From NCBI RefSeq assembly GCF_000430025.1, contig NZ_AUCZ01000008.1:145362-209361 (forward strand): 64,000 nucleotides of DNA, given 5' to 3'. Below the pieces are notes generated by a model. That model saw only the letters and a list, made by a program, of their open reading frames with translations, made no database searches and was not told the origin of the DNA. Origin of the DNA: Flavobacterium suncheonense GH29-5 = DSM 17707 (GTDB lineage: Bacteria > Bacteroidota > Bacteroidia > Flavobacteriales > Flavobacteriaceae). The position numbers and the translations under genes were made by a program. Below are positions 52,994 through 61,400 of this stretch, one piece after another. Within the stretch, counting starts at the first letter, position 1; each line of letters opens with the position of its first letter.

Positions 52994-53728
52994 CTATGAA
53001 TATATTCCTCCGTTGATATTGATTACTTCTCCTGTGATATAACTCGCGTTTGGCGAAGCTAAGAAACCCACCAATTCAGCTACTTCTTCCGCCTCTCCGA
53101 AACGGTTTACAGGAATCATTTTTATTAATTCTTTTTCGTCTAAATCACCGGTCATATCGGTTCGGATAAATCCCGGTGCCACGGCATTTACCGTAATATT
53201 ACGCTTGGCAACTTCCTGTGCCAAAGCTTTTGTTGCTGCCACAACGGCTCCTTTTGCCGCCGAATAATTGGTTTGTCCCGGCGTTCCTTTCACCCCGGAA
53301 ACGGAAACCATGTTAACAATCCGGCCGTATTTGTTGCGCAACATCTTTTGAATGAAGAAATTCGTCACGTTGAAAAAACCGTTCAGACTGGTGTTGATTA
53401 CATTGCTCCAGTCGTCATGACTCATCCACATGAACAAACCGTCTCGGGTAATACCGGCGTTGTTTACAATAACCTCCACAACCGCATCCGGATTAGCTTC
53501 CTGCCAAAGTGTTAAAGCATTTTTCACTTCTACAGCATCCGAAACGTTAAATTTAATTATCTCTCCGGTTGCTCCTTTTTTAACCACTTCTTCCAAAGTT
53601 CTTTCGGCAGCTTCCTTATTGGCCTGATAATTAATTAAAATATGGTATTTTTTATCTTCAGCTAATTTCTGACAGATAGCACTCCCGATTCCGCGGGAAC
53701 CTCCGGTCACTAAGGCACATTTCATCAT
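52994..53728 (-). CDS. fabG: 3-oxoacyl-ACP reductase (short-chain dehydrogenase)
   Basis: This 244-residue SDR has the NADPH motif ALVTGGSRGIGSAIC, NNAG in EVIVNNAGITRDGLF, catalytic Ser in MVSVSGVKG and Tyr/Lys in NYSAAKGAVVAATKAL, and PGFIRTDM. It reduces 3-ketoacyl-ACP in polyene building. The start at 53728 (MMKCALVTGG) lies 5 bases before the WG gene stop; an extension to 53761 (MKMPNYFKNK) would overlap that gene and lacks family support. Confidence 0.95.
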   Translation of the reverse strand: MMKCALVTGGSRGIGSAICQKLAEDKKYHILINYQANKEAAERTLEEVVKKGATGEIIKFNVSDAVEVKNALTLWQEANPDAVVEVIVNNAGITRDGLFMWMSHDDWSNVINTSLNGFFNVTNFFIQKMLRNKYGRIVNMVSVSGVKGTPGQTNYSAAKGAVVAATKALAQEVAKRNITVNAVAPGFIRTDMTGDLDEKELIKMIPVNRFGEAEEVAELVGFLASPNASYITGEVININGGIYS

Positions 53729-53732
53729 TGGC

Positions 53733-54845
53733 TTATTTTTGAAATAATTCGGCATTTTCAAACCATTTTTCAGACAAAACTTTTCCGTCTGGTTTTATAA
53801 AACCCCAACGTTTATCAAACTTAACACGCGCTAATCCGTCAATAAATCCCTTGTCGTTTTTCCGGAACCAAGAAACAAATCCGCCGGCTGTAATCTGATA
53901 ATTACACGGAATCACTAATTTTCCGGTAAGATCGATAAAGCCCCATTCTTTATCTTTTACAGGTGCTAATCCGTCTGGGCTGAAAACTTCAGCATCGGCA
54001 TAGGTTGGCTGGACCACATAGTCACCTTTCAGATTGACATAACCCCACTTTTTCCCTTCCTGAACCGGAGCCAGATTCTTAGTAAAAGCCCTTGCTTTAT
54101 CAAATTTAGGCTCGATAATCCATTTTCCCTTCAGATCAATAAATCCGATTTTATCCCCTTTTTTGGCGTAGGTATTGTCTTGCTCGTGAAAGTCCCAAAT
54201 TTTAGTTACACCTTCTATTGCTGTAAAAGTATTGGCGGTAACTAATCCAAACTGCTCCCCTTTTCTTGCCCACGTTGTGTTTTTAAACAAATTCCCTACT
54301 TCATCATATTCCACATTAACCATTACTTTTCCGGCTTTATTGATAATACCCCACTTCTCGTTGTTTTTTACTCGGGCAAAACCATCTTCGAAAGACTTTA
54401 TGATTTCGTACGTTGGCTCTAGCACAATTTCTCCTTTGGTGTTGATAAGTCCGATTTTGGCATTTTGCTTAATAAATGCTACACCATCCTCAAAATCAAA
54501 TACCTTTTCAGAAGCCGGCATTTTTAAAACTTCCCCTTTTTTATTGATGTACAACCATTGTTTATCTTTTTGAACAACACAAATACCACTGTTGAAGTAT
54601 TTTACATCCGAAAAGGAAGGCGCAATTGTCCACTCTCCTTTAGGGTTAATGAAACCCCATTTTCCGTTTTCCTGAACAGCGGCTAATTCTTCCGAAAAGT
54701 TTTTAGCGGCTTTAAACTTTGGTTCAATGGCAAATTTTCCTGTTTTGGTAATGTACCCAAATTTTCCTTCCTGTCGCACCAAAGCAAGCTCCTGCGCCGA
54801 TACAACCTGAAAAAGCAACACTAGTAACAATGCTATTCTTTTCAT
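53733..54845 (-). CDS. secreted WG-repeat protein
   Basis: This 370-residue protein starts with a signal peptide (MKRIALLLVLLFQVVSAQ) and consists of about ten WG repeats, each of 30-35 residues, such as NGKWGFINPKGEWTIAPSF, EKWGIINKAGKVMVNVEYDE and KKWGYVNLKGDYVVQPTYAD. WG repeats form beta-propeller-like or solenoid surfaces for protein binding. It sits between the ammonia-lyase (27-base gap) and fabG (4-base gap), inside the pigment operon, where no enzyme role is evident; it may be an envelope scaffold. Confidence 0.9.
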   Translation of the reverse strand: MKRIALLLVLLFQVVSAQELALVRQEGKFGYITKTGKFAIEPKFKAAKNFSEELAAVQENGKWGFINPKGEWTIAPSFSDVKYFNSGICVVQKDKQWLYINKKGEVLKMPASEKVFDFEDGVAFIKQNAKIGLINTKGEIVLEPTYEIIKSFEDGFARVKNNEKWGIINKAGKVMVNVEYDEVGNLFKNTTWARKGEQFGLVTANTFTAIEGVTKIWDFHEQDNTYAKKGDKIGFIDLKGKWIIEPKFDKARAFTKNLAPVQEGKKWGYVNLKGDYVVQPTYADAEVFSPDGLAPVKDKEWGFIDLTGKLVIPCNYQITAGGFVSWFRKNDKGFIDGLARVKFDKRWGFIKPDGKVLSEKWFENAELFQK

Positions 54846-54872
54846 ATTCAAAATAATTAAATGCAATTCTTA

Positions 54873-56390
54873 TTAAATCATTAAATACTCTTTCACTTTC
54901 TGTACATACGGATACATAATCATATCCTGCTTGAATTCCGGAACGATTTCGCGTACTTCGTCGTACATTTTTCGTGTAACGGAAGATATGTCATTTTTAT
55001 AATTTAGAGCATCTATCGCCTGAACTATGGTTATCAGTTCAATGGCCAATACCTCAAAAGCATTTTCAATGACTTTACCAGTGATTACAGCGGCATTGGT
55101 TCCCATGCTGACAATATCCTGATTATCATTATTATTTGGAATACTATGTATGTACATGGAACTGGACAGGGTCTGACATTCTGCCGTTGTAGAAGTCGCG
55201 GTAAACTGAACACCTTGCATTCCAAAATTGAACCCAAGGGTTCCCAAATTCACAAAAGGAGGAAGAATTTCATTCAGTTTGGAATTCAGCAAATAATTTA
55301 ACTGGCGCTCTGCTAGCATCGTTAACTTTGTGACAACGAGTTTCAGTTTGTCCATTTCCAGTGAGATGTAATCGCCGTGGAAGTTTCCACCGTGATACAC
55401 ATGCTGGTTTTCCACATCGACAATCGGGTTATCGTTGGCCGAATTGATTTCATTTTCCAGCACTTCGGCCACATTTTGAATCGTGTCGAGAACCGGTCCT
55501 AAAATTTGCGGCACACAACGAAGGGAATAATATTCCTGCACTTTTTCCTTGAAAACTTCTTCGGTATTTTCTCCCGTGTACAAATGGTCTTCTCTTTTTC
55601 GGACCAGCGTACTGTCTGCAAGATTTTCACGCATGCGCTTCGCTACTTCCTGCTGTCCGAAATGTTGCTTTGTATTGTTTAATTCCGCCGAAAGATGATC
55701 GTCGTAGGCCTTTACAATTTCGTTGATGGCGCAAGACAACTTAATGGCCCAATCCAACACCTTTTTCGCATTGTAAACGTTTACGATTCCGATACCTGTC
55801 ATCACGGAAGTACCGTTCATCAAGGCCAAACCTTCCCGAATTTCCACATTAATAGGTTGCAGCCCTTCCAATTCAAAAACTTCTTTGGTGGCTCTTCGCT
55901 CGCCTTTGTAAAACACTTCTCCTTCCCCGATTAAGGTTAAGGCCAAATGCGCCAATTGCACCAAATCACCACTGGCTCCCACACCACCGTGTTCGAAAAT
56001 TAGAGGAGTAATGTCGCGGTTAATAAATTCCTGCATCAGGTAAATTACCGAAGGATGTACACCAGAATTCCCTAACGACAGTGTGTTAAGCCTAGCCAAA
56101 ATTGCCGATTTTACACAAACAGGACTTAACGGTTTTCCCGTACCCGAGGAATGGCTTCGTATTAAATTATATTGCAGCTGCAGGCGGTCTTCATCTTTAA
56201 TACGGTACTGCGCCATAGGACCAAAACCAGTATTAACACCGTAAATCACCTTGTTTTCTGAAAATTCTTTTAAGAAATTAAAGCTCGCCTCCACGCGTTT
56301 TACAACGGCATCGCTTACCTCGACTTTTGTGTTTTTAAAAACTATCGACGTAAATTCCGCTATGCTTAAAAATTCATGTATTGTGCTCAT
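54873..56390 (-). CDS. aromatic amino acid ammonia-lyase, likely tyrosine ammonia-lyase
   Basis: This 505-residue enzyme of the HAL/PAL/TAL family forms the MIO cofactor from A139-S140-G141 in GGVGASGDLVQLAHLALTL. The catalytic Tyr50 is in VIYGVNTGFGPMAQY, and the substrate-selecting region reads NLIRSHSSGTG (Ser79-His80). From memory it is very similar along its length to the characterised tyrosine ammonia-lyase of Flavobacterium johnsoniae, which makes 4-coumarate from tyrosine. In the operon it would supply the aryl starter of the polyene. First gene of the 30-kb unit, with a 75-base leader from the candidate promoter. Confidence 0.92.
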   Translation of the reverse strand: MSTIHEFLSIAEFTSIVFKNTKVEVSDAVVKRVEASFNFLKEFSENKVIYGVNTGFGPMAQYRIKDEDRLQLQYNLIRSHSSGTGKPLSPVCVKSAILARLNTLSLGNSGVHPSVIYLMQEFINRDITPLIFEHGGVGASGDLVQLAHLALTLIGEGEVFYKGERRATKEVFELEGLQPINVEIREGLALMNGTSVMTGIGIVNVYNAKKVLDWAIKLSCAINEIVKAYDDHLSAELNNTKQHFGQQEVAKRMRENLADSTLVRKREDHLYTGENTEEVFKEKVQEYYSLRCVPQILGPVLDTIQNVAEVLENEINSANDNPIVDVENQHVYHGGNFHGDYISLEMDKLKLVVTKLTMLAERQLNYLLNSKLNEILPPFVNLGTLGFNFGMQGVQFTATSTTAECQTLSSSMYIHSIPNNNDNQDIVSMGTNAAVITGKVIENAFEVLAIELITIVQAIDALNYKNDISSVTRKMYDEVREIVPEFKQDMIMYPYVQKVKEYLMI

Positions 56391-56403
56391 TAAATTTGTG
56401 TTT

Positions 56404-56428
56404 TTACCTACAGCATAATAGTAGGTAA
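56404..56428. repeat. inverted repeat in the pigment operon leader
   Basis: TTACCTAC (56404-56411) and GTAGGTAA (56421-56428), perfect 8-base arms, 9-base spacer AGCATAATA. It lies in the predicted operon leader and just upstream of the divergent promoter, a good place for a shared operator. The operon encodes no regulator. Confidence 0.45.
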
Positions 56429-56456
56429 TTTAATTTCTATTTTAAAAATATGTCTT

Positions 56457-56464
56457 TACATTTG
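56457..56464 (+). promoter_or_regulatory. -7 element of the halogenase-like gene
   Basis: TACATTTG matches TAnnTTTG, 43 bases before the ATG at 56508. No TTTG at -33. It faces the minus-strand element 56471-56478 with a 6-base gap. Confidence 0.5.
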
Positions 56465-56470
56465 AAGCCT

Positions 56471-56478
56471 CAAAGGTA
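56471..56478 (-). promoter_or_regulatory. -7 element of the 30-kb pigment operon
   Basis: The minus strand reads TACCTTTG, matching TAnnTTTG. Start of transcription would be near 56466, leaving a leader of about 75 bases to the ammonia-lyase ATG at 56390. No strong -33 element was found. No other promoter-like site was seen between the operon genes. Confidence 0.5.
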
Positions 56479-56507
56479 ATACATTCTTAAAAAGAAAAAA
56501 GAAAATT

Positions 56508-57767
56508 ATGACAAAGGAATCTGTAGATGTTTTGGTAATTGGAGCAGGCCCTTCCGGTTGTGTTTCAGCCTCTTACCTTCACAATAATGATATCAAAGTA
56601 AAAGTAGTCGAGAAAACAAAATTTCCTCGTTTGGTGGTTGGGGAGAGTTTGATTCCCAGAGTTATGGATCATTTCGACGAAGCCGGACTGTTTCCTGCAT
56701 TAGATGCCATGAACTTTGAAAAAAAACTGGGCGCCCGTTTTATCCGCGGTGAAGAAATATGTGTTTTTGATTTCAGCAAAAAATTCGGGGAAGGCTGGGA
56801 TTGGACCTGGCAGGTTCCGCGTGCCGACTTTGATAATACTTTAGCTCAGGAAGTAATCCAAAAAGGTATTGATCTGGAATTTGAAAGCGAAGTCCTTGAC
56901 GTAAAATTTAACGGTAGCAACTCTATTACAACTGTAAAGGACAAAAATGGGAATACAAAAGAAATTCACGCCAAATTCATCATCGATTCCAGCGGTTACG
57001 GTCGTGTCCTGCCCAGATTACTGGATTTGGACACCCCTTCAAAACTAGACCCACATTCTTCCATTTTTACCCATGTAAAAGACATCAACCGTCCGGAAGG
57101 CGAAGAAGGAACGCTGATTTCATTCGACATTCTAGAAACAGAGGTTTGGTTATGGGTAATTCCGTTCTCAAACGGTAACACGAGTCTGGGTGTAGTAGGC
57201 CCTACGGATTTCATCAATTCACTTTCCACGAATAAAGATAATGCGGAAGCTTTAAAAAATGCCATTCAATTATCCGAGTATTATATTAAACGTTTTGGCG
57301 GTGTAGATTTTTTGTTCGAACCGGTAAAACTTGAAAATTATTCCCGTTCGGTAAAACAGATGTATGGCGACGGATTTGCCCTTACCGGAAACAGCTCAGA
57401 ATTTTTGGATCCGGTTTTCTCATCGGGTGTTGCGTTTGCTACCGAATCCGGAATGTTATCGGCAAAATTAGTTCAAAGACAGCTACAGGGAGAAAAAATT
57501 GACTGGGAAGAGGAATTCACGCAATACATGAAAAGAGGTATTGGCGTATTTACCACGTATGTAAAAGAATGGTATACCGGAAACTTACAAACTTTGTTTT
57601 TCCACCAACCGGAAAACCCTGATGTTAAAGAAAAAATATGTGCGGTTTTAGCCGGTTATGTCTGGAATGAGGACAACCCTTTTGTTAAAAAACACGACAG
57701 CGTGATTAAAAATATGGCATACCTGTTAAATCTTGAAAAAGAGCAGGCAATAAAAAACCCGGAATAA
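56508..57767 (+). CDS. flavin-dependent halogenase-like oxidoreductase
   Basis: This 419-residue FAD enzyme has GAGPSGCVSASYLHNN (12-27), GESLIP near 45, FEKKLGARFIRG (a Lys-Gly-Ala-x-Phe segment at about the place of the halogenase lysine), WLWVIP near 213 matching WxWxIP, and FLDPVFSSG near 299 matching FxxPxxSxG; the last two are regarded as halogenase marks. It may chlorinate a flexirubin-type ring, since chlorinated members are known, or hydroxylate it. It is divergent from the operon and shares its promoter region. Substrate unproven. Confidence 0.82.
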   Translation: MTKESVDVLVIGAGPSGCVSASYLHNNDIKVKVVEKTKFPRLVVGESLIPRVMDHFDEAGLFPALDAMNFEKKLGARFIRGEEICVFDFSKKFGEGWDWTWQVPRADFDNTLAQEVIQKGIDLEFESEVLDVKFNGSNSITTVKDKNGNTKEIHAKFIIDSSGYGRVLPRLLDLDTPSKLDPHSSIFTHVKDINRPEGEEGTLISFDILETEVWLWVIPFSNGNTSLGVVGPTDFINSLSTNKDNAEALKNAIQLSEYYIKRFGGVDFLFEPVKLENYSRSVKQMYGDGFALTGNSSEFLDPVFSSGVAFATESGMLSAKLVQRQLQGEKIDWEEEFTQYMKRGIGVFTTYVKEWYTGNLQTLFFHQPENPDVKEKICAVLAGYVWNEDNPFVKKHDSVIKNMAYLLNLEKEQAIKNPE

Positions 57768-57779
57768 TCAGGGTTTTTT
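57752..57779. terminator. bidirectional terminator overlapping the halogenase stop
   Basis: AAAAAACCC (57752-57760) pairs with GGGTTTTTT (57771-57779); the stop codon (57765-57767) lies in the loop. It serves both convergent genes. Confidence 0.75.
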
Positions 57780-57781
57780 AT

Positions 57782-58375
57782 TTATTTATTCACCTTTTTA
57801 ATTTCAGCGGCAAATTCTTTAGCCAATTTAGCATACGCTTCTGAAATTCGGTATCCGGAATTATAATCAAATCCAGCCGCACCATTCCCTAAAACTTTTT
57901 CGTAATCCACTGAAATTACTACATTCCCAGGATTTCCGTTTTCTGTAACCGTAATTGTTGCATTTAACTTAGACGGTTGTCTCATCACACCCACATTGTA
58001 TCCGGGATAAATCCAAGTTGTTTTTACCGTTGCTGTATACTTTGCAGAAGTAAGTTTTTTATCCGCTTTAACTTCACCCTCAAATCGCTTGTTGAAAGAT
58101 TCGATAAATTTTGGCTCATATCGCTCTTCTCTATCTGAAAACCAAGATTTTTTGAAATCCTCATCCGTTCCTTTTTCCTCTCTCTTTTTCATTTTGTCAG
58201 CAAGAAACTCTTCTTCTGTTTCAAATTTATCCACTTTAAGATTGGTATAATCAAAAACTAAATTGTATTCTGAAATCCCTTTCAGGTTTTTAAAATCTCC
58301 AGAAGTAACCTTCTTTTTCTGAGCCATTGCCATTCCACAGAAAAGCAACAAAATAAACATTGCAGTTTTTTTCAT
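57782..58375 (-). CDS. periplasmic protein of unknown function
   Basis: This 197-residue protein has a signal peptide (MKKTAMFILLLFCGMAMAQ). The body has a charged helix region (EEEFLADKMKKREEKGTDED) then beta segments YTATVKTTWIYPGYNVGVM and NATITVTENGNPGNVVISVD, ending with AYAKLAKEFAAEIKKVNK. The pattern of an acidic/basic helix then a lipocalin-like or cystatin-like sheet is common in Bacteroidetes proteins of unknown role. I do not recognise a family. Confidence 0.75.
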   Translation of the reverse strand: MKKTAMFILLLFCGMAMAQKKKVTSGDFKNLKGISEYNLVFDYTNLKVDKFETEEEFLADKMKKREEKGTDEDFKKSWFSDREERYEPKFIESFNKRFEGEVKADKKLTSAKYTATVKTTWIYPGYNVGVMRQPSKLNATITVTENGNPGNVVISVDYEKVLGNGAAGFDYNSGYRISEAYAKLAKEFAAEIKKVNK

Positions 58376-58455
58376 TTTTATGTGTTTAATGTTAAAATTT
58401 GAGATAAAAATAGCATTTTAAGCAATATGAAAAAAAACAAATCGCTTTTTTAAGC

Positions 58456-58463
58456 TACTTTTG
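58456..58463 (+). promoter_or_regulatory. -7 element of the T9SS adhesin gene
   Basis: TACTTTTG matches TAnnTTTG, 28 bases before the ATG at 58492. No clear -33 box. Confidence 0.45.
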
Positions 58464-58491
58464 TCCTGACTAAAAACTAATTAACTTAATA

Positions 58492-61400
58492 ATGAGACTG
58501 TTCTCTATTTTACTGTTCTTGATCTGTACAAATGCTTTCTCCCAGTTGAGTAAAAAGCATTGGATTCCGCCCATACACGCGCGAGACGGCCAATCAACGG
58601 TATTAGACCATTACATCTATTTATCAACACCAGAAATCACGCCTTTTCAAGTAAGCATCACAACTGGCAACGGAACTCCGATAAACGGTTCTCCTTTTAC
58701 CATATCAAGCGGTAACCCTATTAAAGTACTGATTGGCAACAGTCAGCCTTCAGTAATGTTTCTCAATCAAAACGATGTAAACATCGTTAAAAACAACAAA
58801 GGCCTAATACTTGAAGCTAACAGAGAATTTTATGCCACATTTAAAGTTCGTGCAGAAAATCATGCCGAAATACTGATTGGTAAAGGCTATCAGGGCATCG
58901 GAACTGCTTTCAGGCTTGGGAGCTTACCGCAGTCCTATGATGGCACCATCAGAAACTTCTTCAGTAGTTTTATGGCAACAGAGGACAATACCGTTGTAGT
59001 ACTTTCTGATTATGATCCTAATGTTGAGTTTGTTTCTCCAAACGGCAATATTACCGACGATTCTCAAACGTTCCATTTGAACAAAGGCGAATCAGTGACG
59101 GTTTCCGGCTATACTAACATCCCCGCAAATCTTTCGGGTTTTGTTGGCGCTTTACTGACTTCAGACAAACCTATTGCCGTAAACACCGGGAATGCCTTTG
59201 CAGGAATGTCTACTTCTCAAGACGGTCAAGACTTCACTTTCGACCAAATCGTTCCTTTTGAAGAAATCGGAAATGAATATATTGTTATTAAAGGGAATGG
59301 AAGTGACAATGTAGAAATGCCGTTAATAATTGCTACAGAAAACAATACAGACGTTTTTATTAATGGGAATCCCATCCCTTTCACGAACCTTAATGCTGGC
59401 GAATATGTACTGATACCAACTTCGATGTATCAGGGTCTTAGCAGTAAGAATATGCACATCCTGTCTTCTAGGCCAATTTACGTATACCAAATATTAGGCG
59501 GTTCGACTTACGACGCTACTTCAGGACTAAATTTCATTCCCCCTTTGAGTTGTTATTTTCAGAAAAAAGTAGACTTGATTCCAAGCATTAATACCATTGG
59601 AAACACTTCTTATCTTAGCGACATCATTGCGCTTACTTATACCGGTTCAACATTAACCATAAACGGAAATCCGGTTAGCGCAGTCCCTCAAATAGTGACC
59701 GGAAATCCACAATGGAGTACTTATAAAATATCCGGATTCACAGGCAATGTAGTAGCGGAATCTACCGGTCCATTGGCTGTCGGCATGCTTGGCTCCAGTG
59801 GAGCTGTAGGGTTTGCCGGCTACTATTCTGGTTTCGGATCTGAACCTAAAGACTCAAACGTAGCAGTCTGCTCAGACAGAAATACCGATTTGTTTGATTT
59901 AATTGAAGGAAATCCGGATCCGGGCGGAACATGGACACCTCCTTTGGCAAGTGGCACAGGAGTTTTCAATCCTAATCTTGATGCGCCCGGCACCTACGTG
60001 TACAATTTCACAGGGCTTTGCGAGATCGTAAATGTTTCTGTTACCGTATCTGTACAACAAGCCCTTAATCCCGGTACCAGTACAAATACTGAAATCTGTA
60101 AAAATGCAGCACCTATAGATCTTTTTGCATTATTAGGCCCTACTGCCCAAACAGGAGGCAGTTGGTCTCCGGCATTAGCATCTGGAGGCAATATTTTTGA
60201 TCCTGCGATAGATCCGGCAGGCACTTACACCTATTCCATAATCAGCAATGATGTTTGTGAAAGTGTTTCCGCCACTGTTGGTGTTACGGTTAATCCGCTG
60301 CCTATAACAACTCTAATCGGTGATTTTATAGTTTGTGACGATACAACCGACGGCGACGATACAAATGGCGAGTTTTTTTTCAACTTAACGACCAAAACCA
60401 ATGAAATTTTAAACGCACAAACCGGCATTACCGTTACTTACCATACGCTACAGAGTGATGCAGAGAACGGAAGCAATGCAATTACCGGTATACAGTCGGG
60501 CAACCGTACCATATATGTCCGATTGCAAAACAACCTGACCGGATGCTACGCAACAACTTCCTTTAATTTAGTGGTTAACCCGCTTCCGGTAGTACCGGCA
60601 ACCGTTACCTTAAAGCAATGTGATGACGATCAGGATGCCATCACAAGTTTTAATCTTACGGAAGCAAACCTGTTAATCTCCACCGACCCTAACTTAACAT
60701 TCTCTTATTACGAATTTCAGGCGAATGCTTTAGCGAATACCACGCCGATTACTACGCCGACAGCTTACACTTCCGGCAACCGCACCTTGTGGGTGAGAGC
60801 TCTCAATAACTCAGGATGTTACAGCAGGGTGATTCCGCTTAATCTGGTGGTATCTACAACCCAAATCCCGCAAAGTTTCAGTAAGACTTTGACGAGTTGT
60901 GATGATTATATAGACACTGCCGATCCGGAAAATGACGGGTATGCTTTTTTCAATTTGAATGACGCTACACAGGATATCAAAAATTTATTCCCGGCCGGTC
61001 AGCAACCTAATTTGATTGTAACTTATTATGAGAATGAAGCCGATGCCTTAGCAGAAGAAAATGCGATTTCTCTAACACAGCCTTATCGCAATATCACTCA
61101 AAACACCCAGTCTGTTTATGTACGTGTAGACAGCAACATCAGCAATGATTGTGAAGGCTTGGGAGCCCACCTTCAATTGGTTGTAAACCCCATTCCAGTA
61201 TTCGATTTGGGATCTGATTTTGTCTTGTGTTTAAACCCGGTAAGTGGTTCTGCTTCTCAGATGATAGATGCTACTCCTGCAGTACCGGGAAATTACAGCT
61301 ATTCATGGACGCCGGTAAATCCAAATGTGGATAGCGACGGCAACCAGAGCGCCCAATTCGAAGTAAATCAGGCGGGAACTTATACTGTATTGGTTACCAA

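Noticed and set aside
58972..61200. CRISPR-like or DNA-level tandem array in the adhesin gene
   Set aside because: The repeats are at protein level, spaced by about 90-100 residues and divergent in DNA; no short regular direct repeats with spacers.
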